This document shows, piece by piece, positions 13,431-15,670 of a stretch of DNA of 15,670 nucleotides. Under the pieces are notes generated by a model that ran no database searches, was not told the origin of the DNA, and saw nothing but the letters and a program-made list of their open reading frames with translations. The position numbers and the translations under genes are program-made. The stretch is from DATJSJ01 sp035504175. GTDB lineage: Bacteria > Pseudomonadota > Alphaproteobacteria > Acetobacterales > Acetobacteraceae. Every line of letters begins with the position of its first letter. Within the stretch, counting starts at the first letter, position 1. The stretch covers positions 1 through 15,670 of the forward strand of contig DATJSJ010000298.1 in NCBI GenBank assembly GCA_035504175.1, written 5' to 3'.

Positions 13431-14372
13431 ATGCGGCTGTTCCGCGACTGGCGCGGGCTGCCGCCGGAGGCCCGGGGGGCGACGGTCGCGCTGGGCAATT
13501 TCGACGGCGTGCATCTCGGCCACGCCCACGTCCTGCGCCAGGCGCATGGCGCGCGGCCCGACGCCCCGCTCGCGGTGCTGACCTTCGAGCCGCACCCGCG
13601 CCAGGTGTTCCGTGCCGAGGATCCGCCCTTCCGCCTCACCCTGTCGGGCGAGCGCACGGCAGCGCTGGCCGCGCTCGGGGTGCGGCTGATCTATGAACTG
13701 CCGTTCGACCACGGCTTCAGCCTGATGACCGCCGAGGCCTTCATCGCCGAGGTGCTGCAGGCCGGGATCGGGGCGCGGCACCTGGCCTGCGGGCCCGATT
13801 TCGCCTTCGGCCACCGGCGCGGCGGCGACGTGACGCTGCTCGGGGCGATGGCGGAGCGGCTGGGCATGGGACTGTCCGTGGTGCCGCCGCTCACCGACGC
13901 CGGCGGGCCGCTTTCGTCCTCGCGCATCCGACGGCTGCTGCAGGACGGCTACCCGGAGCGGGCGGCGTCCGAACTCGGCCGGCCGTGGGCGATCGGCGGC
14001 GTGGTACTCCCGGGCGACCGGCGGGGCCGCACGATCGGCTTTCCTACCGCCAATGTTGGTTTGGGCGAGCATCTGGAGCCGGCGCGGGGGGTCTACGCGG
14101 TGACGGTGCGACTGCCGGACGGGACGGTGCGGCCTGGGGTCGCGAATATCGGGCGGCGGCCGACTGTTGATGCGGGCACCGCGACCCGGCTGGAGGTGCA
14201 CCTGTTCGATTTCGAGGGCGACCTCTATGGGCGGGAGATCAGCACGGCGCTGCACAGCTTCCTGCGGGAGGAGCGGCGGTTTCCCGGGATCGAGGCGCTG
14301 CGGGCGCAGATCGCGGCGGATGCGACGGAGGCGCGGCGGTTGCTTGACCGGGGGGCGGGCGGGTCCGCATAA
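13431..14372 (+). CDS. ribF: bifunctional riboflavin kinase / FAD synthetase
   Basis: RibF phosphorylates riboflavin to FMN and adenylylates FMN to FAD in the cytoplasm. The 313-residue length is normal. The N-terminal FAD synthetase module shows 'GNFDGVHLGH' (22-31), 'TFEPHPRQVF' (51-60), 'GPDFAFGHRRGGD' (121-133) and 'SSSRIR' (162-167). The C-terminal kinase module shows 'GRTIGFPTANV' (199-209), with the substrate-binding PTAN, then 'GVYAVTV', 'GVANIGRRPTV' and 'FLREERRF'. The start ATG lies 8 bp after the MaoC stop. The ribF-ileS order is widespread in proteobacteria; here a 161-bp spacer filled by a palindromic repeat separates them. Confidence 0.97.
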   Translation: MRLFRDWRGLPPEARGATVALGNFDGVHLGHAHVLRQAHGARPDAPLAVLTFEPHPRQVFRAEDPPFRLTLSGERTAALAALGVRLIYELPFDHGFSLMTAEAFIAEVLQAGIGARHLACGPDFAFGHRRGGDVTLLGAMAERLGMGLSVVPPLTDAGGPLSSSRIRRLLQDGYPERAASELGRPWAIGGVVLPGDRRGRTIGFPTANVGLGEHLEPARGVYAVTVRLPDGTVRPGVANIGRRPTVDAGTATRLEVHLFDFEGDLYGREISTALHSFLREERRFPGIEALRAQIAADATEARRLLDRGAGGSA

Positions 14373-14387
14373 GACCGCGGCGCAGCG

Positions 14388-14507
14388 AAGGCCAGGGGCT
14401 CTGCCCCTGGACCCCGGCAAAGGCTAGCCTTTGCAATCCTTGACTTAAGTATTGGGGTCTGGGGCCGTACGGCCCCAGCGGGGTCCAGGGGCAGAGCCCC
14501 TGGCCTT
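14388..14507. repeat. nested palindromic intergenic repeat between ribF and ileS
   Basis: Arms 14388-14415 and 14480-14507 are perfect 28-nt reverse complements. Each arm contains its own hairpin (CCAGGGGC-TCT-GCCCCTGG and its complement). Between them lie an 18-bp perfect palindrome GCAAAGGCTAGCCTTTGC (14417-14434) and a 20-bp perfect palindrome CTGGGGCCGTACGGCCCCAG (14459-14478), separated by an AT-richer 24 bp. The unit can form a four-lobed cruciform. It looks like a REP/MITE-like dispersed element. I associate GGGGTCCAGGGGC-type arms with Acetobacteraceae genomes from memory. It may also stop or slow transcription into ileS. Confidence 0.9.
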
Positions 14508-14533
14508 ACGCGCCAACGCCACAGAGACGAGCC

Positions 14534-15670
14534 ATGCCCGAGCCCGACTACCGGACCACCGTCTTCCTGCCAGCCACCTCGTTCCCGATGCGCGGCGACC
14601 TGCCGAAGAAGGAGCCGGCGATCCTCGCCCGCTGGGACCGCACCGGCCTGTTCGCCCGCCTGCGCGAAGCTTCGCGCGGCCGGCCGATCTTCATGCTGCA
14701 CGATGGCCCGCCCTACGCCAACGGCAACATCCATATTGGCACGGCGCTGAACAAGATCCTCAAGGACGTGATCAACCGCACCCGGCAGATGGGCGGCTAC
14801 GACGCGAACTACATCCCGGGCTGGGATTGTCACGGCCTGCCGATCGAGTGGAAGATCGAGGAGGAATATCGCAAGTCCGGTCGCGACAAGGACGCGGTGC
14901 CGGTGCTGGATTTCCGTGCCGAGTGCCGCGCCTATGCGCAGCACTGGATGGAGGTGCAGGCGTCCGAGTTCCGGCGGCTCGGCGTCGAGGGCGATTTCGC
15001 GCACCGTTACGCGACGATGGATTTCGCCTCGGAGGCGGCGATCGCCGGCGAGATCGGCAAATTCCTGGTCAACGGCGCGCTGTATCGCGGGCTGCGGCCG
15101 GTGATGTGGTCACCGGTCGAGAAGACCGCGCTTGCCGAGGCGGAGGTCGAGTACCACGACCACACCAGCACGACGATCTGGGTGCGGTTTCCGGTGCTGG
15201 CCGGGCCGCTCGCGCACGGGGCGGCGCCATCGATCGTGATCTGGACGACGACACCCTGGACGATTCCCGGCAACCGCGCGCTCGCCTGCGGCGCGGAGAT
15301 CCAATACGCCCTGCTGCGGGTCGACAGCGTGACCGAGGGCTCGCTCGCGCGCCGCGGCGAGACGCTGCTCGTGGCCCTGAAGCTGGTGCCGGAGTTCTGC
15401 GACACGGCCGGCATCGCGACGCACCACGTGATGCGGGTGCTGACGGGGGCTGATCTCGCCGGGACGGTCTGCGCGCATCCGCTGCGCGCTGCTGATGCCG
15501 GCTATGGTTTCGACGTGCCGCTGTTCGCCGCGGATTTCGTCACCACTGAACAGGGCACCGGCTTCGTGCACATCGCGCCGGGACATGGCGAGGACGATTT
15601 CGCGCTCGCCACCACGCAGCACGGCATCGCCGTGCCGGAGACGGTGGATGACGACGGCACCTACAATCCC
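14534..15670 (+). CDS. ileS: isoleucyl-tRNA synthetase, N-terminal part (runs off the window)
   Basis: Class I synthetase charging tRNA-Ile; 379 codons are present with no stop. 'HDGPPYANGNIHIGTALNK' (56-73) contains the ATP-binding HIGH motif as His67-Ile-Gly-Thr70. 'YIPGWDCHGLPIE' (93-105) is the conserved active-site segment. The CP1 editing domain has its Thr-rich loop 'WTTTPWTIPGNRAL' (237-250) and 'GTGFVHIAPGHGEDDF' (341-356), with the conserved editing Asp near 355. The KMSKS motif and anticodon-binding domain lie outside. ATG 14534 begins 27 bp after the nested repeat, with a weak GAGACGAG ribosome site; the N-terminus 'YRTTVFLPATSFPMRGDLPK' is standard. Confidence 0.96.
   Translation, partial: MPEPDYRTTVFLPATSFPMRGDLPKKEPAILARWDRTGLFARLREASRGRPIFMLHDGPPYANGNIHIGTALNKILKDVINRTRQMGGYDANYIPGWDCHGLPIEWKIEEEYRKSGRDKDAVPVLDFRAECRAYAQHWMEVQASEFRRLGVEGDFAHRYATMDFASEAAIAGEIGKFLVNGALYRGLRPVMWSPVEKTALAEAEVEYHDHTSTTIWVRFPVLAGPLAHGAAPSIVIWTTTPWTIPGNRALACGAEIQYALLRVDSVTEGSLARRGETLLVALKLVPEFCDTAGIATHHVMRVLTGADLAGTVCAHPLRAADAGYGFDVPLFAADFVTTEQGTGFVHIAPGHGEDDFALATTQHGIAVPETVDDDGTYNP

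Noticed and set aside
14440..14465. TTGACT as a -35 for an ileS promoter inside the nested repeat
   Set aside because: No -10-like hexamer occurs 16-18 bp downstream; that place is taken by a GC palindrome.
1..15670. tRNA, rRNA, riboswitch, prophage or defence island
   Set aside because: No cloverleaf with a GTTCGA-type arm, no known riboswitch core, no integrase, transposase, toxin-antitoxin pair or nuclease cluster could be read on either strand.

Overview
The window reads as the chromosome of a GC-rich alphaproteobacterium. Several things point to Rhodospirillales, most likely Acetobacteraceae: the very high G+C, tightly packed genes with GTG and TTG starts, a ribF-ileS pair, an ECF41 sigma-factor locus, and a 'GGGGTCCAGGGGC'-type palindromic intergenic repeat that I associate with that family from memory. 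No sequence search was possible, so the placement is an inference. I found no rRNA, tRNA, CRISPR array, transposase or phage gene.

Layout. (1) 1-3368, minus strand: a branched-chain amino-acid-type (HAAT) ABC transporter operon. In transcription order it holds the periplasmic binding protein, a hairpin, livH, livM and the first 22 codons of livG. (2) 3369-5236: a divergent intergenic region carries a perfect 15-bp palindrome. Rightward of it lie an aldo/keto reductase and a FadR-subfamily (FCD) GntR regulator. The layout suggests that the regulator controls both arms through the palindrome, with the transporter importing something the reductase helps to metabolise. (3) 5359-6792: a compact ECF41 locus. 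A carboxymuconolactone decarboxylase/AhpD-like protein precedes an ECF41 sigma factor with its fused SnoaL-like domain. Upstream is an exact TGTCACA-N16-CGTC promoter, which is the sequence described for ECF41 autoregulated targets. (4) 6793-8828: a glycosyltransferase-like protein, convergent with an unrecognised lipoprotein whose proline-rich tail carries five LPLLPP repeats. (5) 8829-9238: a 410-bp gene-free stretch with several hairpins and a weak resemblance to the 5' end of a group II intron. (6) 9239-12873, minus strand: an M20 peptidase, a 2-keto-4-pentenoate-hydratase-like protein and an SDR, joined by 4-bp and 1-bp overlaps, followed by hslO (Hsp33). (7) 13003-15670, plus strand: a MaoC-type hydratase, ribF, a 120-bp nested palindromic repeat, and the first 379 codons of ileS.

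How the parts work together. The ECF41 module is the clearest regulatory unit: the sigma factor should transcribe the decarboxylase gene and itself from the single promoter at 5366-5392. The transporter/reductase/GntR block looks like a substrate-inducible uptake-and-metabolism unit with unknown substrate. The M20-hydratase-SDR operon, with MaoC divergent from it, looks like an undefined catabolic cassette. The most distinctive items are the inverted repeat framing the ECF41 promoter, the LPLLPP-repeat lipoprotein, the SDR lacking its catalytic tyrosine, the GntR candidate operator, and the nested repeat before ileS.
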